DNA of 64,000 bases from Acanthochromis polyacanthus (taxonomy: Eukaryota > Chordata > Actinopteri > Pomacentridae): positions 11,579,361 to 11,643,360 of the forward strand of contig NC_067120.1 in NCBI RefSeq assembly GCF_021347895.1, written 5' to 3'. The translations under genes and the position numbers were made by a program. Every line of letters begins with the position of its first letter. Positions within the stretch are counted from its first letter, which is position 1. This document shows positions 23,053 to 37,831 of the stretch, in pieces. Below the pieces are notes generated by a model, which saw only the letters and a program-made list of their open reading frames with translations, was not told where the DNA came from and did not search any database.

Positions 23053-26000
23053 AGTCTGTCTGGATTTTTAGTGTTTTTGTTTTTGACGGTGCAGCTGACA
23101 GAAAGAAAGAAAGATAAAACAAATTGTACATAAACACTGTAATAAAAAGCACATACATGCTAAAGGTAATGTGCTGTTCAAGGTCTGGGATACACAGCAC
23201 AAGTCTGCAGCTTTGACATTTTTTAAGTTGTGTTTATTTGTTGCTGCCACACCTAATTTCCAAATCTGCACCAAAAACAACACAAATACAAACACACAGA
23301 AAAATGCCATTATGATGACGTGCATCACTAATGATTATTCAAAGGAGGGATGTGCTGTTCATGCAACATAGCATGAAATTCTGTGGGCCGACACAGTAAA
23401 GCGATACCCTACATTTCCAGCGCAGAGATTCTAAACCCATAAATCACGGGCAGAAGATAAATATGGGAGGGCAACTAAATTAAATGGTACTTAGCCTTGT
23501 GAAATGCACTGTAATAGATCTAAGGAGGAGGTTTAGAGAAACAAGGAGGTGTGCGTCCTCCTTTCTCCAGCCAGCGGTTGTAACCCTCAATGATCTCCCT
23601 TAACACAGAGGAAACCAAAGATCATAACAAGACCTTACTGGAAAACGGATCTCATTAGTTGCCTGCATACCTCTCCCATCATTTCAGAGTAGCCTCCTTG
23701 GGAATATAGAAAGAGGGCTTTGTCTGCTCTGTCCCCGAGCTCTTGTCAAAATCTTCTTAATTGTGATTAATTGCAGACCCGTAAAGACTTCCTTTATCCC
23801 AAGTACAAATAATACAACAATAATAATAATACAAATAACAGCCTTCTCTCGCTAAACACTACATTATTCATCGATTACAGCTCTGTTTTCTGCAAAATAA
23901 AATCCCTGCCGTGAATACGCTGCTCGAGAGAAGAATGTTTTTTTCCCTATTTTCACAGCGACTTGAAAAATATATCCATTTCTTTGCAGAGAATGCCCTA
24001 GCTCCGGGCTCCTCTGCATATCGGAGGTTTTCTCTCTGTGGACTCAATTGTTATGGATGCTGTTTATGGTGCTGCTATGACAAGTGTGAAGGGCAGGCGT
24101 GGAGAAAGATGTATCGCTCGCTTATCTGCTCAGTGTCTGAATATGTTATAGGATTGTAAATGACCCTATATCATGACATGAGTCTCACAACAAGCAACCC
24201 CCCCCCCCCTTTTTTTTACCCCCCTTATTTTACTCTCTATGATAACTTTTTGACACAAAGTGACAAATATTGCTCGGGAGCCTAAATGTCTGTAAATTCA
24301 TTCAATTTGTGTGCACGCTTCGCTTGTGGTGGTGGTGGGGTTGTTATAAAACGCTTCACATGAGATCAAATTATTTCTTTTTTTGTTGTGCCAAAATTCC
24401 CCTCACATGACAGAAGTTTCTCCTAAGTTTGCAGAAAGTCGCGGAACGAAAACAGCTACCTGTGAGCAAAGTAGCAGGGATGAGTGACAAGAGGCAGACT
24501 AATGATAAGGTTTATAAGTTTTGATAGTTTTTTACGGCCTTCTAGTGGAGCTGAGACGCATCACTGAGATGTGCTCTTGAGCTGCACAGAGAACAATGTG
24601 CCTTTGAGACACTCTCGCTGCACCGAAGCAGCCTCGTCCTTCCGCCTCTTGCTGCATATGCTTTATAGCCGACAATAAACCATTTTAGTGCAAAATAAAT
24701 TGGGATCGTATTGAAATGCTGGCGCTATATATGTCATCGAAGACATACAGTTATTTTTTAGCAAAGCTGGAGCGTAGTTTATCATCATGTGAGTGCTGCG
24801 ATGGGTCTGTTCCACATCATTGGCTTCTCTTGCTTAGTTAGATTGTGAAGGTCAGAGTTCTCAAGCCTTTTATGGCTGTTTAACTTCGGAGAATTATCAC
24901 ATGGGCAGGACTTGGCTGATATATGCTGCACAGTCCCACCTCAGCATAGTGGTATATACATCTTGCATTTTAGGTAAAAGATCTAACGTCATTATTTGGC
25001 CCACATGATCAGGGGAAGTGGATATAGTGGTCTGACCTCCCCAAAGATGTCTTTATTGGGCATCAAATATAAAGGAAGTATGCTATTCCACAAATGTCCA
25101 TGTCTTTGTGGCATAAAAACAGCAGCTTATTTCTAATGTTATTAATGCAGATTGGCTGAATTTCTTCCTGGTGCTGACTATTGTAGAGACATTATGTGGT
25201 TGTTTGACTTCACACTTCAAAGCTTCTTTTAAAGCAGCACTTTAAAATCTTAATATTCAAATCATATTGAATTTTCCAAACAATCTAACCAGTACGTCTA
25301 TTCCAATTAATTTGTTGCGGCTGTGTCAAAGGAATATCTCTGTCAACAGTTCCCAGTTCAAAACTTAGATTAACAAGGGCTCTGGAAAAACATATTTGAA
25401 TACTGACATTTTCTGCTACAACTATTTGGCTCTAATTGCTTTGTGGAGTCCTAAAACTTTGCAAATATAATTAACACCCCCAGTAAATGAAAATGGTATG
25501 AGCACACAGTACAATCAGAGAATTACCATAAGAAAGAGGGTTTTTTTTAAGTTTTCCAAATGAAAGCTTGAGGGGAGAAGGCTTCTCCCCTGAAACACCA
25601 AGGTGACATTTTATTTCCAACTGTTAATTGATGTTCTGCTGATTAAAGCACATTTTATGCTGAGGACCAGGGGGGCTCTATTTCTGTAAGCTATCAGTTT
25701 GCAGGCACGGATTGCAGCAGAGTTACAAGGCCGGGCTGAACCTCGTGTCTTTTTTGGGGGGATTGCATCAGAGATCCAGTTTCTTCTGGGAAAGCTGCAG
25801 AGAAAAGTATAATTAGCATTTAAAATTAGCCATCTATTGTGTTAACACTCATATTTATATCATAAGTCTTACATAAAAGTGACAGTATTAGTATCTTTTT
25901 AAAGACTCATGCTTGTATTATAGTCGTACAAACTGGAAGTGGAGTGCATTTGTGGTTTATTTTATAGTCCTGTTGTTATCGTATTGTAAAATTGATGATA

Positions 26001-29000
26001 TTATTTCACTTATAAACTCCCCGTATCATTAATCAGCGCGCAGTATTTGTTAGAGCAAAGCAGACTAATAATTCAAATCTGCAGCTTATTTATGGAAGTG
26101 TACAATTGATAAAATGCCAGGAAGCAGTAATCTTTTAAAGCACTTCTTACAAAAACCTCTTTGTCAGAATAATCAACACAATCTGCATAATTTACATTAC
26201 TTACTTAGATGCATGTACAGCCCGAGCTTAAAGTAAAGAAGTTTGTTTTCTCATGTTTGTGCCTATTAGCCACAAATTAATTAATCCACCATCCAAAACC
26301 CAATTAAGCCACGAGCTATATTAATACATCGCCGGCTTCCCAGCAAACAGAGGAAGTACCACAGAAGCACTATTATTTCCACAAACATAATCACATTTTG
26401 CTGCAATAGTTGCACCCACGGTTTATTATGATGTTATTCAGAGGAGACTAGAGCTGTTTGGGGTAAAGAAAAAAAAAAAGGAGTGAAACCTGAGCAGGGA
26501 GATGATTTTAAAGATCAAACAAAGCTGGTTTATTTTTCCACCACTAGGGGGAGAGGTGCTCCTCACAGGTCTCACTATGAGCAATAATATGCAGCTATAA
26601 AGTACTGATGAGGCAGCTCAGTGAATACTTATGAAGAGTCCTGAATTAGATTCACTCGCACAACCTTGGTCATCTTATTCAAAACGCCCTCACTCTGGTT
26701 TATAGCCCGTGTATAACGACACACCCAAAGCACCAATCACATAATTACCAGCGTCTCAAACTTGAGTATTCATTCAGCGTGGCTCCCTTCAGCCTTTCAG
26801 ATTCCTCTATCCATCAATGATGTGAAAAACTTCAGCTCCTCCATTTAATATTGTTTGTTTTGTTGTTTGTCAACACAACGGAGGAGATGTGCTTTTCTAA
26901 AGCCTGGTGTTAAAGAGGCACCCCAAAGAAGAATACACACAGGGTTGCCATGGAGCCCATTGATGTGCAAATGTTTTCATTTAAATATTTTTAAGAGGAT
27001 CAGCTCAGATTACGCCAAAGTTTGACAGAGATAATTCGATGGCTTGTGTAGCAGCTTTGTTTGTGGAGACCATCATTCAGGGCACGTCAGACCACCTTCA
27101 CAAGCCACATAGCCTCTTTAATGAAGTTTACTTTGAGAAAAAGGCCAAAGCTAGTACCTTTTCTCCATGCAGGGCTGCATTAGGGGAAATCTCCTCAAAC
27201 CATATTAGCAATCAGATTAGTGTGTGTATTAAAGTGTATATTTTTGCTTATGCAGCTGCAGGAGGCTAAACGAGTGTGGGTGACAGTTTGCATTATTGCA
27301 GTTTCTTACAAAAGTTAACATACTGTCTTATTTCATTCGACAACGCTGCAATAAAAATGCCAACAAGCTGGTCTAGTAGCATGCAGCGGATATATTTGCT
27401 CTTTTTCTTGCATTATAGATAAATGCACCATGGAGACCCCCCAGTATTTGGGACAAGGGAGAAGAGCTTAAATATTTATGCCTAAGCCTCTGGAGGCCCA
27501 CTATTAGTAGTAAAATGTTTTACTTTCTGGGGCTGTCACTCTGCTCTGGCTCCCATTAACAACAGGGCTGACAGGGACCTCTGGGTCAAACACTTTGAGG
27601 CAACAAAAGGCCCTGATGAAATCACTCAGTGAGACCCAAATTACTTCTGTGTCATTGCTGAACAATATTTTCTCCCCAAAGCATTCCTCCTTCTGTTAAC
27701 GCCATGACCCCTTCCACTGCATATGGAAAGGATTGTTTGTCTATAACACTGGGGGATGGAGATGAGGAGAAGTTCATGGACAATGTTCCTGGCTGTGTTA
27801 GCCCCCGCAAGCAGCGAGGCTCTCCTCCCTCTGTTTTGTTGTGCTTTGTGAAAAAAGTTGATAAAAACAGGTTGTAAATGGAGATGGGCAGTTGGAAATG
27901 AACATGTTGGGGTGGAGCAGTGAAGCGGGAAATCCAAATATACAAGACCTCAAAGAAAACTGGCGAAAGCAGAGCGAGAATCCCCAGGGATGCTGTGTGG
28001 GGCTCACTGAAACTCAAACAAGACGAGCAATTGAGAAAATGATCCAATAAATTAGAAAGAGAACGCTGAGATTTCTGAATGTGCTTTTGTGGAGACGGGT
28101 AAAAAATATGTTTAAATCTACTCATAAATAAATGAATTAATTTCTCATGCATGTCCATTAAGGCATTTAATAAAATTAAGGGTAAGGGCAGCCAAAAATG
28201 AAAGCCAAAATTCAATATTTGAATACTCTATTTGTTATGAACTTAACTATTAACAAGATCTAATAAAGTGCACTCAGGATTGTCAAGCAATCCTTCAAGA
28301 CGCATCAAAAATACACACGGATATGATCCGCAAAGAAAGATTGACAATTGAGGCTTGCTTTCAGGCAAGCTATAGAATAATGGTAAGAGTGGCCACAATT
28401 GGATGAGCTCAAACAGTATCAGAAAGGCCTGGAAAGGAATGAGCAGGCAGGCAAGCTTCAAATCCCCTCTCAATCCTAAGTGGGTGGTCCTTTCACTGTG
28501 GGTAACTGTGCAGTCGCCAGGCATTCGCACGGAGGTTTTGAGGAGGACTGGCTCTCCAGACGCAACATTCACCAGCCCAGGCCCATACATCCACAGAATT
28601 AGATTCATGCTACACTGACTTTATTTAAGCTAAGAGTCCTGGCAGTGGCAGCATTAAATGACAGCCAGTTCTCCGGGCCTTTTCTCTGGATTAAAGGATG
28701 ATTCAGGAGAGGAAGGCAGAATGGCTTAAGAATTCATTCAAGGAGAAAGAAGTCCATAGTTTATCTGAAAAAAGTAACTGAGACTTGCAGAGGTTGCCAA
28801 ATTCTATTGACCACTGCAGACATGTGTGAAGATTGACAGAGAGATATGCTCTAGCCCCCTACACCACCCACCCATCCTTGACCCCTTCCTCCCAACCACA
28901 GGACACACACCATTATTAGGGTTTTATTTATATGGAAGTTAACATGCACAACTGAAAAAAATTCCCCGAGGTTGTTGTGCACAAATAACCTAAGGATAAT

Positions 29001-30009
29001 TTTTTTGGGAATTAAAAATGTTATTTATAGCATATATTACACTTAAACAATTATTTAAAAAGCTGCAAGTGTACTAATTTGTTCTCGAAAAGCAACAGGA
29101 CCAAAAATAAAAAAAAAAAAAAAATTACCTGTCTACTTTTTTTTTTTGGCTAAATTCATTAAAATTATTTTGCCTGTTTTCATTCATCATCAATAATTCT
29201 CAGTATTTTATGTCAGAAATGCATCTAATTTAGATATTACGATGGTGATTGTTTTTAATGTTATCTGTTTACACAGTTTTAGGAGCACTTTTACTCCTAA
29301 TAGTCAATATTTGAGTGCCACCCAGGCATGGGAATGAAAAGTAGCCATGCAGCCTCCTCGCCAAGCACATAAGAACTGTTTAAGTTGGCCCCACAAGTCA
29401 TACATTTCAATGATTTCAAAGAGACCTCCAATTAAAAGCTACAAACATGTCTTTGGAATGTGAACTAACACAATTAAAAGTGCTTCATGAGTGTATTAGA
29501 GGAATAAGTTGTGAATTAGCACTTTGAATACACAAGGCTGTTTTCATTCCTGAACCCTTTCACTCATTCAAGAAGCTGAGGGAAAGGGGTCTTTTTGAAG
29601 TCAGCCGGTTCTCTTTCTTTTTTTTCTCTCTCCGGGCAAAAGAAGATTGAGTCAGCCTAATCTGCTCCTTGTACATTTGAATGTCTTCTGCAAAGAGCTC
29701 ATCCTGGCTGCTTGATAAAGGCCCAGGTGCAGAGACAGTGGCCGTGCCTAACTTTGTCTCTGTGGGGGCTGTAAATCACGGGGAGAGGGCCACCCTTTGA
29801 AGATACAAACTTGCTTTTCCCGCTGATTTGTGGCCAGAAGGGCAAGCCCTTTTCCAGCCCCGCACAATGCTCTCACCAAACCAGAGAGGATGTCAGAAAG
29901 GAGGTTAACTCATAACTCGCTGATGTGCTTGAGAGCCCTCAATCAAGCTGCACAACGCACACACTCCATAGCGGTAAGAAGCAGCGCTCCTGACTGTCAA
30001 AGGTCAAGT
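23053..30009. other. Non-coding desert, segment 3
   Basis: No supportable gene. It contains a 12-base C run followed by 8 T (24198-24217), an (AAT)n-rich bit near 23818-23835, CTCF-like motifs with one mismatch near 24531-24545 (-) and 26541-26554 (+), and an A16 run at 29109-29124 followed shortly by a T run. The longest open frame of the window (27652-28215, minus, 187 codons) is discussed under findings; its product looks like nothing I know. Confidence 0.5.
26541..26554 (+). promoter_or_regulatory. Weak CTCF-like motif
   Basis: CCACTAGGGGGAGA matches the CTCF core except for A in place of the conserved C after the G run. Low confidence. Confidence 0.25.
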
Positions 30010-30058
30010 GGAATAGAATAGAATAGAATCACTTTATTCATCCCCAAAGGGAAATTCA
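30010..30058 (+). repeat. LINE-type 3' tail remnant with GAATA repeats
   Basis: A short (GAATA)3 array followed by atcactttattcatccccaa and agggaaattc. This is the same tail sequence as at 13617-13663, in the opposite orientation, and is common at the ends of teleost LINE-like repeats. No body of the element remains. Confidence 0.55.
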
Positions 30059-33000
30059 GGAGGAAGAAGAAGGCTTAGGTGACACCATGAGGATTTGGTC
30101 ACAGTCAGAAAATCATATGCAAACAAAAATAAAGCTTTCCGGACATGCCAGACATTAACTTTCTTTCTCTATGAAGGAGTGACACATAAGACGAAGCTGT
30201 GAATCTAGCGTGACCGTTACACTCTGCACTTTATTTGAGATACTTAACAAGTGAATCATAAATAAGGCTTGTAATTTATTTCCTGCTGCAGGGCCCAAAC
30301 ACAGTGTCAATCATCCTGCACTGAGGCATGTTTCACACCTTGTTCATCACCTAACAGGTATGAAAAAACAACACATGAAGGAGCCACAGTGTCAGAAGAA
30401 AGATATTCCAATGACTTAGACAAACTTCATTTTATTTATATATTAACCCAGTCTACAACGTGAACCACCCTTACCACATGTTAAACTGATTTCTACTTGA
30501 GCATATTTTAATGTCAAGCTCTTTTGGCTGCAGCCAGTGATCCACAACACACACACACACTTTCATTTGTCCACTACAGTGCCATCTAATGATGCCAGAG
30601 AAAGGAAATTAGCCGACCATTGCACGCTCCCTTTGACAGAGTCATTAAGGTGGCCAGTGCGAGGCTAAAGTGAAGCCTGTGAAGCTCACTGTGACACACC
30701 GGCTTGCATGACTCTGTTTGTTATTTAGATCCTTATTTACACTTTTTGTCAGAGAACAGGCTGGAAGCACAGCAGTGGCTTCCTCCACTGGCCGGATAAC
30801 AATGAGCTGTAGGGAGCAGCCCGGCAAGGCATTTAGGCCGGCCCTGCCCCATCTGCAGAAGAAGAGGAGAGAGAAGTTTACTGCCTGTGAATCACTTTCA
30901 CTCCCCCCACACGCACCGAGCTTTTCCTCTCCTACAGATCTCCTGCCTGACAGCTCGGAGATCACGCTGTCAAGTGGAGGAGACTAAAGTTTGATTTCAG
31001 TCTGAAACGGAGACCGCAGCAGTCCAGAACGGTTTCAAGTTTTTGCTCTGGATCGTGTAATGAGACGCACAGGAGAAGGGTGCACAGCTGGTCAACTTCA
31101 AGAATAAATACCTCAAAGTAACTCGTTCTTCTCGTCTGCTCTACTTTACAGTTCACAGAGGAGAAAGATGGAGGCGGCGAGCAAGTGATGTTCATTTGTG
31201 GTTCTTAAAGTGCTGCCCTGGCTCTTTCATCACGTTTCATCATTCTGTGCTTTTGCTAATGAATTTAATGAGCCAAAAAAAGTAGCAAATGAGAAGAACG
31301 CCACTTTTTCAATGCATCATCACAAAAGCTGCCACACAAACTGGGGCTTCTTTGCACATACTTTGGTTCCCCAACCACAGCGGAAGATAACACAGAGTGT
31401 TTGGGAAATAAATCAAGACCCTGCCAAGTTAAATCTATGTTTTGCATAACGGCAAGCTAATATGTAGCAGGTCATTTCTTTTACTAAAGAAACTAATCAA
31501 CAAGAGATAAATAATTATAGCTAGAGGTTCGAGAGAACCTTGAAAGCTTGTTTATTGACTGCATATTACATCATTCATAAAGAACCCCATTTCCCATGTG
31601 TATCGGTGACTCTCACCATCATTACAATTAGATTAATGAAGTCTACTGTATGATAAGAATACACAAAAATCGCATGTTTAAAGTGGTGTTATGTGAGCCT
31701 TGTATGGGTGTGTGCGCCCATTGTAACCTTTTTTTGTTTGGCGACTTCCTGAGAAGACAAGCGGTGTGTTTGGAGGTATCAGCAGCTGTGTGCTACATGC
31801 CTCTGATCCAGGCAGCTATTGACTTCCTGAGATTTGAATTAATTACTTGCTTCACAAGAGAAACTGGATTGCAGTGGAACCCCCTAAGAAGTCCAGTCAT
31901 TCTTAGGAAACTGCCCCATGGACTTGCAGATGGTTTCACTGAGATGTGCTTTCCCATAGAGAACAATTACACAGGGGATTGTGGCGCTGGCATAAACCTG
32001 GAGCACACAGTCTCCATTCTGAACATTTCAAAACAGCCATAGGGGAGGTTTGTGACTTAACATAAATTAGACCACCAGGGAATGGGGAGATCTGAAGTGG
32101 CGGAAGGGCAATATTGCAGATAAATGCACTGTGCTGAAAGCTTGTGCGCCACAGAAGAAGGAAATTTACACTGTGACACCTTGGAATCAGATTAAAGCCT
32201 TTTAATGTTTGATAAACTGCAACCTTATCTGCAAATATATTGTGATTTACTTGGCTTCACCTCTGTGTGTGTGTGTATTCACTCCAAGAAAGGATCCGAT
32301 GATGAGAGCAATTAATGATGTGAAGAGACAATTACAGTTTATACTTTTGGGGTCTGTGTGTTAGTCGGAAAGGGATTAACTTAGGGCTGCGTTTGTGTTC
32401 TGCTTACTTTCAATTGGCTCAAGGCCTTGTGTTTGGTCTTGTTAGTGCCAGCAGCCCCGTTTCCCAGTGAAGAGTACACTTCAGCTGTGATGAAGTATCC
32501 AGGAACGCAGAGGTTACCAGTGGCTGCTAATTAACCTCACATTGTGTTGACTAACAAAGAAACAAAGGAACAAAGTGGAATTTCAATGTAGGAGATTATC
32601 ACAATCACAATGAGCGTAGTGCTGGATCATGCACTTAATAGGGATTTTCACACTGGCCATGACAACATGAGTTTAGATCAAAGACAGATGAAGTTACATT
32701 AACAAAACAATACAGTCTTGTTATGCAACAACAAGCAGCCATCTGGGCCTTCTCTGGGATAGGAAGAGGCTCCAAGTGCACAGCATCACCAGAAAGATCA
32801 TCTTCCTCAACAACTTCTGCAAGCTTGTATTGGATTGTGAGAACTTTATTGCGGCTTTGTTCTGTCTGAGAGGAGGTAGCATCCTTCCTCAAACACATGA
32901 AGACAAAGAGGAAACAGGCTGTGTGTTCTTCGCTGGTTATTGTTGTCTCTGTTTCTGTCCCACTGGCTGAATGGCAATTACTGCCGACTTCCTATCCAGA

Positions 33001-36000
33001 GCGGAGCCTGGGCCCGCTGAGGGTGCCCTGACCTCGCAGTATCCAGAGGGGAGAGACAGGAGCTGTCAAAACTTACACCTCGCCCTGCTCCCGTGGGGAG
33101 TTCTCCTCCAGCTGCTGGCCCACGGGGGCTTTGCTGCACACTCCTGTTAATCAGCTCCATCTCATCTCTGGAAGGAACCAGCCCCAAGTGGATGAAGGCC
33201 CCCTTTCTCACCTCTGCTACCTAGCGCACCTTTGAAGTCCTGTGTAAGTGTTAGTTTACGGCTGGAGAGGGTAGATAAGATCCCAAGGAAAGGTGATAAA
33301 TTAGCTTTTCGTCCCACATTTAAAAGGGGAAATAGCAGGCTGCTAAAATCCACAGAATCTGTTATAGTTCTAACACCTAACAGCTAAAGCACTTGAGAAG
33401 CAAAAACATCGCAGTGTCAAATCTGTTAAGTACCTTCATTAAAGCAGCTTGTTTGTAATGGCGTTTAGCTGACTTCCCACACTGAGGTTCTGTATGAATA
33501 GGCATTTGGTCAAACTCTGGCTGCGGGACTTTTCTGAGAACAGAATTCTTAAATATAATTATCCAATAGCCTAGAAGTCCAACAGATTCACTAGAATAGA
33601 CAAGCTGGAACAGAGCAGACACTTTTGGCCCTCAGAACACACCCTTTACCGGCATTCCAAATTAAACACCGGAGAGTAAAAAATAAATGTCTAATTAACC
33701 GAGTGGAATTTGATATTTGCATTATTGGCCACTTTGACACTGCAAAAGCAAAGAAGAGTCCAAAGCCTGCCAATTTTAGCCCATTTACACACTGAAATTA
33801 AACATGCAGGTTAGATGTAGAGGCTGAAAGTTGAGAATGACACGACTGGAGCCTGAAATTTGATGAATGGTTTTTCTGTTGATAGTCTCTCTCTCTCACT
33901 TTGTCTCAACCCGCCCAACATTTGCACAGACTGAGGCTAAAAGCAAGTGATCCATCTGCATAGACACGGCAGTGTGTTGCATCACATACAAGACCGTAAA
34001 CTGGAAATATGTCAGACGTGACTGTTGCTGCACTGTGAGAGAAAAATCACATTGATTATTATATTATAAATCATGTTAGCTTAATTTGCACAGCTAAAAA
34101 TCACACGTTTAGAATGTGCCTTACAGGGTGGAACAATATGTGGTGTCTACAGTCTGTGTATGTTTACAATTCAAGAAGAGCAACAGAGGGGTGTCGGTTA
34201 CATTTTGCAAATTGTAAAATGGATTAAATGAAAAATAATTCAATATATCCTACACATACATTTCATATTTGGGAAAACCTTGCATCCCTGTGACAATACA
34301 CATCCTTATCGTTAATAACAATCATCACCCCATTTCCTAAAACCATTTTCTTTATGACACCTCCTTCCACAGTGGAGCGCTTCAAAATTTCACTGTCTGC
34401 AGCACAAGGCTACACCGAGAAATCCAATTCCTAAAAAATACATTCTCACTTTTCCTTCCTTTTTTTGTGAGTTGAAAACCTTTTCAAATTTATTGCGTGA
34501 AAACACAGTTCCTAAAACAAGAACCTGCAGCCTGCCATAACTTCCACGGGAGCCACTGTCTGTTGCAGCTCAGTGGTGTTTTGCCGCTGCCACCCGCTGA
34601 CATAATTTGTTTCACAGTCACCACCCAGCAGCATGAATCAGATGTTGACACTCTAATTTCATGCACACATGGGTGTTTGGCTGAGCCAGCCTTGAATGTT
34701 GCTGCATCCCCACCCCCCACCCCTCGTCTGCCCACTATACCTGCCCTTTGCCCTCCGACACAGCCATGTAATGTATTTAGCCTGGGAGTCACACATTATG
34801 ACTGATGATTTAACCATATATTGCTACAATCATGAGTGGAAGCTGAAACTTGTAGAATACAGCGCCAATGCGGTGTTATTTTTATAAAGCAAAAATGTGA
34901 TCTTTAGTAAAATATTATGAAGGGCAAGATTTTTTTTTGCTGTTGTTTGAACACCTTAGGATAAATTGGAAAGTGGTCTCAAGGTGACAGGTTAAAAAGA
35001 CTGATATTAATGCAGTCACAAGTGTCCGAAAATGAGATTTTCTGCTCAATACCTCCTCTTCCGCCCATCAGAAAAGCCCCAAGTTGCTCTGTTTACCTCT
35101 AAACTAAATCTGTTTACCATGGTCCTACAGCTCCATCTGAAAATATTTGTTTTACCCTGTTGTTTTTATTTAAAAAACTACACGTACTTGCAAGAAATAA
35201 TAAAACACAGCCACTGGCCATGTTTCAAAATGTCAAAGGCTTGTCAGGGATTGACACATTTGCCCAGTATAATTAATGCAAGTTTTGTCTATCACTGATT
35301 ATTTAGCGTCTTCTCCTAAAAGTCAGCGCTGACAGCCTGCTGCGGGAGAGAGGATGAGCTACCTGCCATCGGTCTGCGTCCTCATTCTGTCAGCTCCAAA
35401 CGGCAGCACAAACTATTTTCAACACGAGTGACCAGCAGAGTGAATATGCGCTTCAAAATATTTTTTAAAACACACACACACAAAAAAAACAAAACATGAG
35501 GGCAATTCCCAATATCTTTCCTCCCGCCTTATGACAAATCTGACAGCCTCTCTTCTAAGTGAGCATAAATCTCCAAGATAAACACATAAAAACTAAGTTG
35601 TTTGTGTACAATGGAGGGTTTTCTGAAAACACTTGCTTCCTCTTGACAAATATCCAAACAGTAAACACACAGTAAATAACACCCCTGTCCGTATCAGTTC
35701 CCTACTTGAGGTTAAGTTGAGTTTATTGCAGAGGCCACTGCCTGCATGCATTAAGCAAATCATAAATTATACATGCTAATTACCTTGGGCCTCCACTTTA
35801 ATGAATTATTTTAATTAAACTACAACATTGTGGTTTTGCATGTGGTCTATATTTCATCGCCTGCCTAAGATGACCTTCTTCTTTGTCTAAGTGGAACATA
35901 GTTGAGAGAACAAGGACAATGCAGACTTGGATTATACAACCGAGTTCATGCTGATGCCACCGAACTGCCTGAAATGGCAACAAGAGGATTTATTTGTTTT

Positions 36001-36900
36001 ATGGAAGAAGAGAAAAGGATGCAAACTGGTTAGAAAGAAAAACTCTGGGACTGTTTGCTGATTTAAAAGCTCGCAGTGTGAAAAACGGCTATTTTTTAAG
36101 GGCTTTATTTAGGGGAAAAAAAGGTTTTGCAGACAGTTTATTACGATTTCACAAGTGCCAGAGATGCATTTTCTATAATTTTCTAATGCTTTCCTCCTCA
36201 CCCACCTGTAATATTAATGCATTTTCCTCCATTGGTTCTAGAAAGGGTTAAACCCATTTGAAAATTTGTTCAGGAAAAGCTAAAGTTGTTCATTTACTTG
36301 TAATAGAACTGAGTGCCAGCCCAACAAAGGCAGCATTTTTTTCCCTTTACTGCTCGAATTAAACCCATCCTCTGTATCTGAAAACTGCACAATAGCAGAA
36401 TGCTGCTTTTTAAATGTCAAGATGCATTCAAATATTGCATTGAAACAAAAAAACTTTTGGTTATTTTTACATTTCGCATTTGGATGTGAATTTACAATGA
36501 ACGACTTCTTATTCACAAAAAGTTCTTTTCCAACATTTATCTGTATATTACATAAATCTTTGACATAACACAATGCAATACAAATAAGACAAAGTAAAGT
36601 ACACTGAGATTCAAATCAAAAATGGAAAAAAAAAATCACAGATATAAATACGAAGTAAATATAGTTGCATTATATGCCGTTACAGAATTTTTGCACTCGT
36701 ATGACACAGGTGTTAAAGGATTTAATTTATTCTATTTCCACAAGCTGAATGAAAATAAAAAAAATAAAAAAAAAACTTGTAGAATAATGTGGTTTTAATG
36801 CAATTCTCATGACCTGCCAGAAAGATATCTGCAATTAATCTGATGCTAAATTGTAACCTGGAGTTGCAGTTTCAATACATTTAATCACCCAGAGTCAGAA
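30059..36900. other. Non-coding desert, segment 4
   Basis: No supportable gene. The open frame at 31650-32042 (130 codons, +) has no recognisable domain or flanking splice logic. A short perfect inverted repeat (GGTTC/GAACC) lies at about 31528-31541. Otherwise the sequence is unique and AT-rich. Confidence 0.5.
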
Positions 36901-37538
36901 TTAATGTTACACACACAAATGCACAAAGTGGAGGGGGGAGAAGAAGAAGAAGAAAAAAAGAACTAACACTGTTGTACAAACAGTCCATGGGGGAGGGGTG
37001 GATTTAAATTCCAAAAGGGTCTCGCAGCTCGTTTCCTAGTTCCCCAGTCAGCAATGTGTTTGTGAAAAATCAGTCTTTTTGTCTTGCTGAAAAAAGGCTA
37101 AATCTACATTGGTGGCCCAGTCTAAGTTTACCATTCTTTGCACTTTCAATACAAGTGAATGAGGGAGAATGAAGTGGCCCGAGACCCTTTATTTGATCTA
37201 CTGGATTCCATAAAGTGACGGAATTCTAATGTATTTGTTTAATACCCCGAAAATGGGCTGCACTTTTCTATGGAGGAGGCACAGGAATCGCGTTACTTTC
37301 TATTTAATCCGTTGGAAACATTTTTTTTTAAGACACAACTTGCGCAGATATTTCTCCATTTGCATTTCTAAACCTGTTGAATCCTTCAAATGGGAGAAAA
37401 TTACAAGGTCGACATGCACTCGTTAGAGGATGGAGGGAAAATGAACATGACGCTTATTGAATTGCCCTCGGTGACACGTGATGCAGAAAAATATGCAACG
37501 CTACTAATTGTGATAGTTTGTGTGGCTTTTTCTAAATG

Positions 37539-37544
37539 TTTATT
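37539..37544 (-). promoter_or_regulatory. Candidate poly(A) signal for foxb1
   Basis: First canonical AATAAA (TTTATT on the plus strand) found after the foxb1 stop, about 1.3 kb downstream. An ATTAAA lies earlier, at 37887-37892. Confidence 0.25.
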
Positions 37545-37807
37545 GTTGGGCCTAATTGTGTTTAGTTGAGCTTGATGAATGAGGCTGGTTGTCTGCGCTG
37601 TGGCCACAGCATCACAGCTCCATGCATCCTAATCGGCTGCACGATTCAGTTCTCTTCCCACAGCTTCCCAGCCTCTCCCACACAGATCTGGATTAAGATT
37701 ATTATCGTTAATATTATCGTTATAATTATTGTTATTATTATGTTGTAATTTAAATTCTGAATGCACACCATTTAAAAAAATCTGCAAGTTGAATAACTGT
37801 GATCTAA

Positions 37808-37831
37808 ACAATAATAATAATAATAATAATT
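37808..37831. repeat. (AAT)n microsatellite
   Basis: About eight perfect AAT units, within an AT-rich stretch that also carries imperfect ATT/AAT runs at 37697-37741. Confidence 0.85.

Noticed and set aside
28243..28608. 121-codon minus-strand frame
   Set aside because: Same reasons; it is also next to other chance frames in the same stretch.
30541..30600. cagtgccatctaatgatg as a CTCF site
   Set aside because: Too many mismatches to the core consensus.
31650..32042. 130-codon plus-strand frame
   Set aside because: No domain, no homolog recognised, no splice or promoter context; the length is expected by chance in 64 kb.
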